A stretch of 64,000 nt of DNA, from assembly GCA_902478785.1 (NCBI GenBank), contig CABSMJ010000012.1, positions 14,637 through 78,636 of the forward strand, written 5' to 3'. The notes under the pieces were generated by a model. That model was not told the DNA's origin, did not search any database, and saw nothing but the letters and a program-made list of their open reading frames with translations. Source of the DNA: an uncultured Oscillospiraceae bacterium (GTDB taxonomy: Bacteria; Bacillota; Clostridia; Oscillospirales; Oscillospiraceae). Shown here piece after piece: positions 50,088-58,884 of this stretch. The translations under genes and the position numbers were made by a program. Within the stretch, counting starts at the first letter, position 1. Each line of letters starts with the position of its first letter.

Positions 50088-52574
50088 TTACGCCTCCTTA
50101 GCTTCGGCCTTTTTGGAGGTCGTCTTCTTGGCGGCGGTCTTTTTGGCCGCCGGCTTTTTCTCCGTGGTCTCCTCCCCGGAGGCTGCAGCCTTCTTGGAGG
50201 AAGTCTTCTTGGCGGTGGTCTTTTTGGTCCCCGCCTTTTTCTCCGTGGTCTCCTCCTCAGAGGCGGCAGCCTTCTTGGCAGAAGCCTTCTTGGCGGTGGT
50301 CTTCTTGGTCGTCTTTTCCCCGGTCTCCTCCGCGGCGACTTTCTTGGAAGAGGACTTCTTTGTGGAGCTCTTCTTGGCGCTCTCCTGCGCCTCCTCCGCA
50401 GGAGCCTGGGCCCCGTCGGTACTCTCCTCCGTCTTGGCGGTCTTTTTCCGATAGCCGCCCCGCTTCTCCTCGGGAGTGAAATTACTGCACTCCGGATTGA
50501 TGCAGAAGGGCTTCTTGAAGCCCCGGCCGGACTTTTTGAACATGGTCTGGCCGCAGACCGGGCAGTCGTCCTTCACCGGCACGTCCCAGGTCATAAAGTC
50601 GCACTTGGTGGCTTCATCCTTGTCGCTGTTGTGCTCGCAGCCGTAATAGGTGTAGCCGTTGCGGGAGGTCTTTTTCAGAATGCGCCCGCCGCACTTGGGG
50701 CACCGGCCGGGCATCTCCACCACCAAAGGCTTGGTGAACTTGCACTCAGGATAGCCCGGGCAGGCCAGGAATCGGCCGAAGCGGCCGGACTTGATGACCA
50801 TATTGCGGCCGCACAGGTCACACTTCTCCTCGGACACCTCATCGGGCACCTTGATACGGACGCCCTCCAGGTCCTTTTCCGCCTGCTCCAGGTTCTGGGC
50901 AAAGTCGCCATAGAAGTCACGCAGCACGCTCTTCCAGTTGCTCTTGCCCTCTTCCACCTCGTCCAGCCGCTGCTCCATATGGGCAGTGAACTTCACGTCG
51001 GCGATATCGGTAAACTTGCTCTCCATCAGCTCCGTCACCACCCGGCCCAGAGCCGTGATGTGGAGGTACTTGCCCTCCTTGATGACGTACTCCCGGTCCA
51101 GAATGGTGGACACGGTGGGAGCGTAGGTTGAGGGGCGGCCGATGCCCTGCTCCTCCATGGCCCGGATGAGGGTGGCGTCGGTATAGTGGGCAGGAGGCTG
51201 GGTGAAGTGCTGCTCCGGGGCAAAGCCCTGAGGAGTCACCGTTTCCCCCTCCTTCAGATCCGGCAGCGGGGAGACCTTTTCCTCCTTCTCCTCGTCCTTG
51301 CCCTCCTCATAGACGGCGGTGTAGCCGGAGAACTTCAGGCTGGAGGAGCTGGCCCGGAAGCTGTGGGCCCCAGCCTCCACCTCCACGGCCACGCTGTCAT
51401 AGACGGCGTTGGCCATCTGGCAGGCCAAAAAGCGGCTCCAGATCAGGCGGTAAAGGCGGTACTGCTCTCCGGTCAGGTCGCTCTTGACCTGCTCCGGCGT
51501 CAGGTCCACATTGCTGGGCCGGATGGCCTCGTGGGCGTCCTGAGCATTGGCCTTGGCCTTGTAGTGCCGGGGTGCGGCGGGGCAGTATTCCTGGCCGTAG
51601 CGGCCGGTGATGAAGCGGCGGGTGGCATCCAGGGCCTCCTCGCTGATACGCAGGGAGTCAGTACGCATATAGGTAATGAGACCCACAGTGCCCTCGCCAG
51701 TAATGTCCACGCCCTCATAGAGCTGCTGAGCGATGGCCATGGTCCGGCGGGGCGTCATGCTCAGCTTCCGGGAGGCCTCCTGCTGCAGCGTGGAGGTGGT
51801 GAAGGGGGGCGAGGGGCTGCGCTGCTTGTCCGTGCGCTTGACGGTGCGGACGGTGAAGGCGGCGTTTTCCACCTCGCGGATCACCGCGTCCACCTCTGCC
51901 TGGGACTTGAGCTCCGCCTTCTTGCCGTCCCGGCCGTGATAGTGGGCGGTAAAGACGGTCTTTTTCAGGTCGTCGGCCTGGAGCTTGGCGTCCAGGGACC
52001 AGTACTCCTCCGGCTGGAAGGCCTCGATCTCCCGGTCCCGGTCATCCACCATACGGGTGGCTACGGACTGGACACGGCCGGCGCTCAGACCCCGGCGGAT
52101 CTTCTTCCACAGCAGAGGTGAGAGCTGATAGCCCACGATCCGGTCCAGAATCCGGCGGGCCTGCTGGGCATCCACCAGGTCCTGGTCGATGGGCCGGGGC
52201 TCCTGGATGCTCTCCTGGACCACCTTCTTGGTGATCTCGTTGAAGGTGACCCGGCGGGTCTTGGCATCGTCCAGGTTCAGCAGCTCCTTCAGGTGCCAGG
52301 AAATGGCCTCTCCCTCACGGTCCGGGTCGGTGGCGAGATAGACGGTGTCGCTGTCAGCGGCGGACTGCTTCAGGTCGCTGATGATGTCCTCTTTTCCCTT
52401 GATGGGCTTGTATTCCGGCTCGAAGTCCTTCTCGATGTCCACGCCCAGCTTGCTCTTGGGCAGGTCCCGCAGGTGGCCCATGCAGGCCTTCACCTCGTAG
52501 TCCTTCCCCAAATATTTTCCAATGGTCTTCGCCTTGGCCGGAGACTCCACGATGACCAAGTTGTGTTTCGCCAT
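50088..52574 (-). CDS. topA: DNA topoisomerase I with basic C-terminal tail
   Basis: 828 residues. Relaxes negative supercoils. Toprim domain at the N-terminus (VESPAKAKTIGKYLG, TDPDREGEAISWHL), catalytic tyrosine in GLITYMRTDS, and three Cys4-type zinc domains (CDLCGRNM..CPGYPEC, CPKCGGR..GCEH, CPVCGQT..CINPEC). The last 115 residues are an Ala/Lys/Glu/Thr/Ser-rich histone H1-like tail with tandem KKTTAKK and AAASEEETTEKK units. GAGGAGGAT lies before the ATG. Confidence 0.97.
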   Translation of the reverse strand: MAKHNLVIVESPAKAKTIGKYLGKDYEVKACMGHLRDLPKSKLGVDIEKDFEPEYKPIKGKEDIISDLKQSAADSDTVYLATDPDREGEAISWHLKELLNLDDAKTRRVTFNEITKKVVQESIQEPRPIDQDLVDAQQARRILDRIVGYQLSPLLWKKIRRGLSAGRVQSVATRMVDDRDREIEAFQPEEYWSLDAKLQADDLKKTVFTAHYHGRDGKKAELKSQAEVDAVIREVENAAFTVRTVKRTDKQRSPSPPFTTSTLQQEASRKLSMTPRRTMAIAQQLYEGVDITGEGTVGLITYMRTDSLRISEEALDATRRFITGRYGQEYCPAAPRHYKAKANAQDAHEAIRPSNVDLTPEQVKSDLTGEQYRLYRLIWSRFLACQMANAVYDSVAVEVEAGAHSFRASSSSLKFSGYTAVYEEGKDEEKEEKVSPLPDLKEGETVTPQGFAPEQHFTQPPAHYTDATLIRAMEEQGIGRPSTYAPTVSTILDREYVIKEGKYLHITALGRVVTELMESKFTDIADVKFTAHMEQRLDEVEEGKSNWKSVLRDFYGDFAQNLEQAEKDLEGVRIKVPDEVSEEKCDLCGRNMVIKSGRFGRFLACPGYPECKFTKPLVVEMPGRCPKCGGRILKKTSRNGYTYYGCEHNSDKDEATKCDFMTWDVPVKDDCPVCGQTMFKKSGRGFKKPFCINPECSNFTPEEKRGGYRKKTAKTEESTDGAQAPAEEAQESAKKSSTKKSSSKKVAAEETGEKTTKKTTAKKASAKKAAASEEETTEKKAGTKKTTAKKTSSKKAAASGEETTEKKPAAKKTAAKKTTSKKAEAKEA

Positions 52575-52589
52575 ACTATCCTCCTCGCC

Positions 52590-52640
52590 CGGACGGACCG
52601 TCCTCGCCGTCCGGACCTCCGGCCTTCCCGGCCGGAGGGT
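52590..52640 (-). other. GC-rich hairpins between dprA and topA
   Basis: CCTCCGGCC / GGCCGGAGG and GTCCGGACGG / CCGTCCGGGC-like stems with no T-tract. They may slow transcription or shape the topA leader. Confidence 0.4.
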
Positions 52641-52652
52641 CTCATTTCATAG

Positions 52653-53846
52653 TTATTCCGTCAGTATCACAGAAAGGGAGATCTGCTTGCCACTGGCCTG
52701 GGTCACCAGACCCTCCAGCTCCAGCACCGTCAGGGCTGAGAGCATCCGCCTGGCGGGGATCTCCGTCTTGTCGATCAGATCGTCCACCTGGAGGGTTCCC
52801 TCCCGGGCCAGGGTCTTTAGAATCTGCACCTGATCGTCGGTGAGGCTGCTGCCCTTTTGGGAGAAACTGAAGGTCTCGCGAGCCGGCGCTGCCGGCTCCG
52901 TCCGGGCCGGTGTGGGCTCTGGCGCAGGGGCAGGCACCTCCCGGTCCGGGGACTGGGGCTGTTTCAGCTTGCCCGGAAAGCGGTCCGTATACTCCCGCAG
53001 CAGATCCCAGGCCTCCTCCACCAGACCGGCGCCGTCCCGGATCAGGTGATTAGACCCCACGCAGCTCTTGGCAAAGATGGGGCCGGGGACGGCAAACACA
53101 TCCCGGCTCTGCTCCAGGGCCAGGTTGGCGGTGATGAGGGCGCCGCTGCGCTTGGGAGCCTCCACCACCAGCGTGGCGGCGCACAGGCCCGCCAGGATCC
53201 GGTTGCGGACAGGGAAATGGCCGGGCATCGTCTCGGTGCCCGGCGGATATTCAGACAGCAGCACCCCGGTGGCCGCCACATCCTCAAAAAGGGCGGCGTT
53301 CTCCCGGGGATAGATCACATCCACACCGCCGCCCAGCACGGCAGCGGTGACCCCTCCGGCCCGCAGTGCACCCCGGAGGGAGCAGGTGTCGATGCCCCGG
53401 GCCAGTCCGGACATGACCAGCGCACCGCCCTGGGCCAGGCCATAGCCCAGCTCCTCCGCCGCCTGCTCGCCGTAGGGCGTGCTCTGGCGGGTGCCCACCA
53501 TGGCAATGGCCAGTTCCTCGTCGAACCGGGGCATCCGCCCCTTGGCGTACAGAATACAGGGCGGGTCGAAGATATTGCGCAGCCGGTCGGGATAGTCCGC
53601 GTCCTGCATGGTGACGATCCGGACGCCCAGGGCATCACAGCGGCCCAGAATCCGGTCGGCGGCGGTCATGCGCTTGTCCGAAAGGCACTGGGCCTGGGCA
53701 AGATCGGCGCCGGCGTGGAGATAGCTCTCCTGGTCGGCAAAGTAGATGTCCTCCGGAGAGCCGAACTGCTGGAGCAGCGCCAGGCGCAGCTGATTGCCCA
53801 CTTTGGGCAGCGCCGTCAGCCACAGCCAGTACTTCAGCGCGGACAT
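52653..53846 (-). CDS. dprA: DNA processing protein DprA
   Basis: 397 residues. It loads RecA on incoming single-stranded DNA during transformation. A SAM-like N-terminal region is followed by the extended Rossmann fold with MVGTRQSTPYG, SGLARGIDTCS, LGGGVDVIYP and SEYPPGTETMPGHFPVRNRILAGL, the family signature. A Pro/Ala/Glu-rich linker leads to a winged-helix tail (LTDDQVQILKTLAREG). It overlaps none of its neighbours but lies 22 bases after the SpoU gene and 78 bases before topA, a typical Firmicutes order. Confidence 0.95.
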   Translation of the reverse strand: MSALKYWLWLTALPKVGNQLRLALLQQFGSPEDIYFADQESYLHAGADLAQAQCLSDKRMTAADRILGRCDALGVRIVTMQDADYPDRLRNIFDPPCILYAKGRMPRFDEELAIAMVGTRQSTPYGEQAAEELGYGLAQGGALVMSGLARGIDTCSLRGALRAGGVTAAVLGGGVDVIYPRENAALFEDVAATGVLLSEYPPGTETMPGHFPVRNRILAGLCAATLVVEAPKRSGALITANLALEQSRDVFAVPGPIFAKSCVGSNHLIRDGAGLVEEAWDLLREYTDRFPGKLKQPQSPDREVPAPAPEPTPARTEPAAPARETFSFSQKGSSLTDDQVQILKTLAREGTLQVDDLIDKTEIPARRMLSALTVLELEGLVTQASGKQISLSVILTE

Positions 53847-53868
53847 ACCTCCGCCTCCCTCTCTTCTC

Positions 53869-54642
53869 TCACACTTTGCCTGCCGCCCGGGCCATTTCCC
53901 AGATCAGCACCGCGGCGGCAGCGGCGGCGTTGAGGGATTCACAGTGCTCCTGCATGGGGATGCGGACCGTGCCGTCGCACATCTCCAGCAGCTCCCGGGA
54001 CAATCCCTGTCCCTCGCTGCCGATAGCCAGAGCGGCGCGGGACCAGTCCACGGCTTTCACGTCTGCCGTATCCTCCCGCAGCGCGGCGCCCCACAGGGGG
54101 ATGCCGCTGCGGCGCAGCAGGTCGGATAGCTCCTGGGCCGTACAGCTCCACACCGGGCAGCGGAACGCCGCCCCCATGGAGGCCCGCAGGGTCTTGGGGG
54201 ACCACAGGTCCGCGCATCCCCCTACTAGGAACACCCCGTCGCACCAGAAGGCGTCCGCGGTCCGCAGCACCGTGCCCACGTTACCCGGGTCCTGGACGCC
54301 GTCCAGGACCACATAGCGGCTGCCCTCCAAAGTCCGGGGAAGGGGGCGGTCCTCCAGCATACAGACCGCCAAAACCCCCTGAGGCGTCTTGGAGGGGGCC
54401 AGGGAGGCCATCACCTCCTCCGGCACCAGCACAGCGCGCACATGGCCCGGCAGAGCGGGCAGCAGCACCTGGCTGGTGCACAGCACCGTCTCCACCGCCT
54501 CCGGCGTCCAGCGCAGGGCCTCCTGGACCAGCTTGGGGCTGTCACAGAGGAAGCGGCCGGTGCGGCGGCGGTATTTCCCCTCGGCGGCCAGCTTGCGCAC
54601 CTGGACGCACAGGGGATTTTGACGGCTGGTGATGGTTTCCAT
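53869..54642 (-). CDS. SpoU-family rRNA 2'-O-methyltransferase
   Basis: 257 residues of the SpoU/TrmH family. An L30e-like N-terminal substrate domain (ITSRQNPLCVQVRKL, GRFLCDSPKLVQEAL) is followed by the knotted SAM-binding domain with LDGVQDPGNVGTVLRTADAF, AIGSEGQGLSREL and IPMQEHCESLNAAAAAAVL. It methylates a ribose in 23S rRNA or a tRNA; the exact base is not told by the sequence. It starts 24 bases after lysS and precedes dprA. Confidence 0.92.
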   Translation of the reverse strand: METITSRQNPLCVQVRKLAAEGKYRRRTGRFLCDSPKLVQEALRWTPEAVETVLCTSQVLLPALPGHVRAVLVPEEVMASLAPSKTPQGVLAVCMLEDRPLPRTLEGSRYVVLDGVQDPGNVGTVLRTADAFWCDGVFLVGGCADLWSPKTLRASMGAAFRCPVWSCTAQELSDLLRRSGIPLWGAALREDTADVKAVDWSRAALAIGSEGQGLSRELLEMCDGTVRIPMQEHCESLNAAAAAAVLIWEMARAAGKV

Positions 54643-54666
54643 GGATGCCTCTCCTTCCGCCGCGTG

Positions 54667-56175
54667 TTAGTCCAAAGGCTTCATCGTCGGGAACAAAATG
54701 ACCTCACGAATGGTGTCGGAATTGGTCAGCAGCATGACGCAGCGGTCGATGCCGATGCCCAGGCCGCCCGTGGGGGGCAGACCGTACTCCAGGGCGGTGA
54801 TATAGTCCTCGTCCATCATGCCGGCCTCGCTGTCGCCCTTGGCCCGGGCCTCCACTTCCTTCTGGAAGCGCTGGCGCTGGTCGATGGGGTCGTTGAGCTC
54901 AGAAAAGGCGTTGCCCATCTCACTGCGGCAGACGAAGAGCTCAAAGCGCTCGGTCAGGCGCTTATCCCGGGGGCTGCGCTTGGCCAGAGGAGACACGTCC
55001 ACCGGGTGCATGGTGATGAAGGTGGGCTGGACCAGCTTCTCCTCCACCTTCTGGTCGAAGCACTCGTACAGGGCGTTGCCCCAGGTGGGGTCCTTGCCCT
55101 CCGGCAGCTCCACGCCGGCGGCCTTGGCGGCGGCCCAGGCCTCGGCGTCGCCGTCGATGGCCATAAAGTCGATGCCCAGGTACTTCTTCACCGCCTCGGC
55201 CATGGTCAGCCGGGGCCAACCGGGGGTCAGGTCGATCTGCTCACCCTGCCACTCCACCTGATAGGTGCCCAGGATCTTCTGGGCGGCGGAGGAGAGCAGC
55301 TCCTCGAACAGGTCCATCATATCGTTGAAATCCGCATAGGCCTGGTACAGCTCCACAGAGGTGAACTCCGGGTTATGCTTGGGGTCCATGCCCTCGTTGC
55401 GGAAGATGCGGCCGATCTCATACACACGGTCCAGGCCGCCCACGATCAGCCGCTTCAGGGGCAGCTCCGTGGCGATGCGCATATACATGTCGATGTCCAG
55501 GGTGTTGTGGTGGGTGATGAAGGGCCGGGCGGTGGCGCCGCCGGAGATGGTGTTGAGGACCGGGGTCTCCACCTCCATATAGCCTCTTGCGTCCAGGAAG
55601 TCCCGGACGTGCTTGATGAACTGGGACCGGATGACGAAGTTGCGCTTCACGTCGGGATTGACGATCAGGTCCACATACCGCTGGCGGTAGCGCAGCTCCC
55701 GGTCCTGGAGGCCGTGGAACTTCTCCGGCAGAGGCAGCAGGGACTTGCTCAGAAGGGTGATATTCTTGGCCCGGACGCTCATCTCGCCCCGCTGGGTGCG
55801 GAACACTTCGCCGTCCACGCCTACGATGTCACCGATGTCAAACTTCTTGAACTTCTTGTAGACCGCCTCGTCCATCTCGTCCTGACGGGCGTAGAGCTGG
55901 ATGCGGCCGTCCCGGTCCTGCAGGTCACAGAAGCTGACCTTGCCCATACCGCGCTTGCTCATCAGACGGCCGGCCACCTTTACGGCCTTGCCCTCCATGG
56001 CGTCAAAGTTCTCCTTGATCTGACGGCTGGTGGCGTCCCAGGCGAACCTGGTCTGCTCAAAGGGGTCCTCCCCGGCCTCCTGCAGAGCGGCCAGCTTCTC
56101 CCGCCGGACCCGGAGGATATCGTTGAGATTCTGCTCCTCAGGCTGCTTTGCCTGCTTGTTCATCTGCTCTGCCAT
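54667..56175 (-). CDS. lysS: Lysine--tRNA ligase, class II
   Basis: 502 residues. The N-terminal OB-fold anticodon domain (VAGRLMSKRGMGKVSFCDLQD) precedes the class II core: motif 1 with VETPVL, motif 2 FRNEGMDPKHNPEFTS and motif 3 GLGIGIDRCVML. It charges tRNA-Lys. ATG 56175 is eight bases after AGGAGG, so it is preferred to ATG 56181. It lies 20 bases after greA and before the SpoU gene on the same strand. Confidence 0.97.
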   Translation of the reverse strand: MAEQMNKQAKQPEEQNLNDILRVRREKLAALQEAGEDPFEQTRFAWDATSRQIKENFDAMEGKAVKVAGRLMSKRGMGKVSFCDLQDRDGRIQLYARQDEMDEAVYKKFKKFDIGDIVGVDGEVFRTQRGEMSVRAKNITLLSKSLLPLPEKFHGLQDRELRYRQRYVDLIVNPDVKRNFVIRSQFIKHVRDFLDARGYMEVETPVLNTISGGATARPFITHHNTLDIDMYMRIATELPLKRLIVGGLDRVYEIGRIFRNEGMDPKHNPEFTSVELYQAYADFNDMMDLFEELLSSAAQKILGTYQVEWQGEQIDLTPGWPRLTMAEAVKKYLGIDFMAIDGDAEAWAAAKAAGVELPEGKDPTWGNALYECFDQKVEEKLVQPTFITMHPVDVSPLAKRSPRDKRLTERFELFVCRSEMGNAFSELNDPIDQRQRFQKEVEARAKGDSEAGMMDEDYITALEYGLPPTGGLGIGIDRCVMLLTNSDTIREVILFPTMKPLD

Positions 56176-56195
56176 ATGCATGGCCTCCTGTATCT

Positions 56196-56672
56196 TTAGT
56201 GTTCGATCTTCTTGACGATATAGGTGATGGTGCCGCGAGGGGCCTCCACGTCCACCTCGTCGCCCTCCTGGGCGCCCAGCAGGGCCTTGCCGAAGGGGGA
56301 TTCCTCGGAGATGATGCCGTGCATGGCGTCGGCCTCCTGAGAGCCCACGATCTTATAGGCGGGCATATCCTTGCCGGTCTTCTTGTCGGTGACGATGACC
56401 TTGCAGCCGATGGTCACCTGGTTGGTGGGGCCGTTGCTCTCGTCCACGATGACAGCGTACTGGATGATGTCCTCCAGCTCGGCGATGCGGGAGTAGAGCT
56501 TGCCCTGCTCGTTCTTGGCCTCATCGTACTCGCTGTTTTCGGAAAGGTCACCGAAGCCCCGGGCTACCTTGATCTGCTCGGCCACCTCGTCGCTGCGGGT
56601 GGTCTTGAGATAGTTCAGCTCCTCCTGCAATTCCTTGAAGCGGGCTTCGCTCATTTTGAATTCTTTTTTCAT
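56196..56672 (-). CDS. greA: Transcription elongation factor GreA
   Basis: 158 residues. N-terminal antiparallel coiled coil (RFKELQEELNYLK to AELEDIIQYA), with the acidic tip DLSENSEYDEAK that enters the RNA polymerase channel to trigger cleavage of backtracked RNA, then the C-terminal FKBP-like domain (GCKVIVTDKKTG, SPFGKALLGAQEGDEV, YIVKKI). First gene of the lysS run, from a consensus promoter with a dyad at the start site. Confidence 0.97.
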   Translation of the reverse strand: MKKEFKMSEARFKELQEELNYLKTTRSDEVAEQIKVARGFGDLSENSEYDEAKNEQGKLYSRIAELEDIIQYAVIVDESNGPTNQVTIGCKVIVTDKKTGKDMPAYKIVGSQEADAMHGIISEESPFGKALLGAQEGDEVDVEAPRGTITYIVKKIEH

Positions 56673-56743
56673 TGCCTGTCGGGTCCTTTCTGTGGTGTTT
56701 TAGAGAAAAAACGCGGGTTTCCTCGCGGGAACATACTTATTCT

Positions 56744-56801
56744 ATTATAGCATGACGATATCATGCCACAGTATTATAGTGTCTTCCCCCACGGTTGTCA
56801 A
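56744..56801 (-). promoter_or_regulatory. greA promoter region with dyad operator
   Basis: A fully consensus promoter, TTGACA, 17 bases, TATAAT (56773-56801). The dyad GCATGA / TCATGC (56750-56766) lies from about +1 to +17, and a second TATAAT preceded by TGC follows (56744-56749). The leader also holds a short CGCG stem followed by TTTTTT (56707-56731). Confidence 0.75.
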
Positions 56802-57532
56802 GCGCGAAACGTCACAGAACGCACCTCCAGGCACTCCGGCCGCAGGGCACCCACCTCCCACAGGGCAGCCAAAAGGGCGGTGCGGCTCTCCTCCCCGCCC
56901 TGGCCCGGGGCGGCGGCAGACCAGGTGAAGGCCTCCTCCGCTCCGGCGTACAGGGGCAGGCACAGCTTTCCCCGGGCAGGCGGCGTCCGGGGCGGCGCGA
57001 AGCTCACCAGAATATCCGCCTGCTCCAGCTGCTCCGCCGTGGGGTCCAGGCGGATGGACACCCCCTGGGTCCGCCGCATCTCCCGGCAGAAGGCCTCTCC
57101 GCCATAGGGCACCTGAAGCAGAAGGTACCGGCACCGGCGGCACAGCGCTGTCACCGTCCGAATCACCTCCGCAGACAGTCGGTCTGCCGTCACCGCCACA
57201 GTGGCCCCGCCAGGCTGGATGCCCTGCTGGGCCATGGCAAAGGAGGTCAGCTCCGCGGCCACCTCCCGCCGCAGTCCCAGGTCGCTCACCGGCCGGATGC
57301 CGCGGTGGACAAAGCACTCCTCCGGGGCACCGGGGGGCAGCACCACTCGGCCCACGCCCGCCCGCCGCAACAGACGGGCCGCCCGTCCGCAGCGGCGATG
57401 CAGCTCCGCCTGTCGCCCTCTGCCCCGGTATACGCTCACCGCGCAAAACCGCACACCGCCTATGATCCGCTCCTCCGCTGTCACACTGCGGCGGCTTTTC
57501 CGCGCTTCGCTCCATTCCACATATCCAAACAT
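56798..57532 (-). CDS. Hypothetical protein
   Basis: 244 residues, start MFGYVEWSEARKSR at 57532 with GGAGGGAGGAACT. Family not recognised. The middle (GVGRVVLPPGAPEECFVHRGI, ATVAVTADRLSAEVIRTV, DILVSFAPPR) alternates strands and helices like a Rossmann-type fold. There is no signal peptide or membrane segment. The greA promoter overlaps its last codon. It follows the M23 peptidase gene on the same strand, across a terminator. Confidence 0.65.
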   Translation of the reverse strand: MFGYVEWSEARKSRRSVTAEERIIGGVRFCAVSVYRGRGRQAELHRRCGRAARLLRRAGVGRVVLPPGAPEECFVHRGIRPVSDLGLRREVAAELTSFAMAQQGIQPGGATVAVTADRLSAEVIRTVTALCRRCRYLLLQVPYGGEAFCREMRRTQGVSIRLDPTAEQLEQADILVSFAPPRTPPARGKLCLPLYAGAEEAFTWSAAAPGQGGEESRTALLAALWEVGALRPECLEVRSVTFRA

Positions 57533-57596
57533 AGTTCCTCCCTCCGCCGCCCCGCTCCATATCCACGGGAGAAGCCGCCGGGCGGCCGGGCCGCAA

Positions 57597-57639
57597 AAAG
57601 CTCCCCCCTGCCCCATGGTATGGGACGGGAGGGAGCTTT
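57597..57639 (-). terminator. Terminator after the M23 peptidase gene
   Basis: AAAGCTCCCTCCCGTCCCAT / ATGGGGCAGGGGGGAGCTTT with TTTTT on the minus strand. Confidence 0.8.
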
Positions 57640-57673
57640 ATGTCCGACTTCCGCTGGGTAGGAAGGCGGGATA

Positions 57674-58873
57674 TTACCAATTGCGGATGTATCCGGTGAG
57701 ATAGTTCAGCGGATTCACTCGGACGCCGTTCTCCGTGATCTCAAAGTGGAGGTGGGGTCCGCTGGAGATGCCGGTGGAGCCGGTGATGCCGATGACATCG
57801 CCCTGGGCCACCGTCTGCCCCACGCTGACGCTGCGGCTGCTCATATGGGCATAGAGCGTGGTGTTGCCACTGCCGTGGCTGATGACCACATAGTTGCCAT
57901 AGGAGCTGGAGTACTGGGAAACGATGACGGTGCCGGCCTTTGCTGCGTGGACCTGGCTGCTGTAATACACGCCGCCGATGTCCACGCCCTTGTGGTTGGT
58001 GGAGGCACCGGCAATGCCCGTATTTCGGGGACCGAAGGGGGAATTGATCTTCCGGCTGCTCACCGGCCAGATATAGCCGCCCAGAGCCGCGCTGCTGGAG
58101 CTGCCGCCGTTTTGGGCCGCCAGCTGCTGGGACAGCTGGACGATCTTCTTCTGGATGGCCTCCTCTTCCGCCTCAATGGCGTCCAGAGTGGACTGATACT
58201 CCGCCGCATTGCTCTCGATCTCCTGGGCCAGGGCGTTGGCCTCTGCCCGCTCCTGGTCCAGCTCCGCTTTCTGGCTGTCCAGACTGTTTTTCAGCGTGAC
58301 AGTCTCAGTGCGGGCGGTCTCCAGATTGGACTTCTTCTCCTCGATTTCCGCCTGGAGCTGCTCCAGCTCATCGATGACCTGCTGATCCGCCTCCATGACC
58401 TCGTTGGCGTCGCTCAGGCGGGTCAGAAGATCGGTAAAGCTGGTGGCCTTGAACAGGACGGACCAGTAGCTCAGCTTGCCGCCGTCCTCCTCCATGGCCC
58501 GGACCCGGCGGCAGAACAGATCATACTGCTCCGCCTCCTTGGCCTCGGCCTCCTCCAGCTCCGCCTGGGTCTGGTCAATGAGGGTATCATAGTCGGAGAT
58601 CTGCTGCTGGGCGTTGTTGATCTGGGTCACCAGAACGCCGATCTTCTGATCCAGCAGTTCCCGGCGCTCCAACGCCTTGCTCTTATCGTCGGCCAGAGAG
58701 CTGAGCTTGCTCTCCAGCTCCTTCTTCTGCTCGCTGAGGGCGCTGGCATCGTCCTTGAGGTCATTGACGTCAGACCAGGTCACGGCCAGCACCGGCAGCA
58801 TCTGCCCTGCCAGCAAAACCAGCGTCAGAGCCAGAGCCGCCACACTTTTTCCCATGTGTTTCTTGTGTCTCAT
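57674..58873 (-). CDS. EnvC-like M23 peptidase with coiled coil
   Basis: 399 residues, start MRHKKHMGKSVAA at 58873, GGGAGG five bases before. Signal peptide to about residue 30. A long coiled coil fills residues 35-270 (DVNDLKDDASALSEQKKELESKL and on), then the M23 metallo-endopeptidase domain with zinc ligands in NHKGVDIGG (HxxxD) and GPHLHFEI (HxH). It cuts peptidoglycan at division. It lies after ftsX and ftsE on the same strand, and FtsEX activates such enzymes across the membrane. Confidence 0.93.
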   Translation of the reverse strand: MRHKKHMGKSVAALALTLVLLAGQMLPVLAVTWSDVNDLKDDASALSEQKKELESKLSSLADDKSKALERRELLDQKIGVLVTQINNAQQQISDYDTLIDQTQAELEEAEAKEAEQYDLFCRRVRAMEEDGGKLSYWSVLFKATSFTDLLTRLSDANEVMEADQQVIDELEQLQAEIEEKKSNLETARTETVTLKNSLDSQKAELDQERAEANALAQEIESNAAEYQSTLDAIEAEEEAIQKKIVQLSQQLAAQNGGSSSSAALGGYIWPVSSRKINSPFGPRNTGIAGASTNHKGVDIGGVYYSSQVHAAKAGTVIVSQYSSSYGNYVVISHGSGNTTLYAHMSSRSVSVGQTVAQGDVIGITGSTGISSGPHLHFEITENGVRVNPLNYLTGYIRNW

Positions 58874-58884
58874 ACTGCCTCCCA

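Noticed and set aside
50100..50440. Tandem repeats in topA considered as a CRISPR-like array
   Set aside because: They are in-frame codon repeats of a Lys/Ala-rich tail with no spacers.
48729..51131. An 800-codon plus-strand frame opposite trmFO and topA
   Set aside because: Low-complexity Leu/Gly/Arg antisense translation with no domain; both minus-strand genes are certain.
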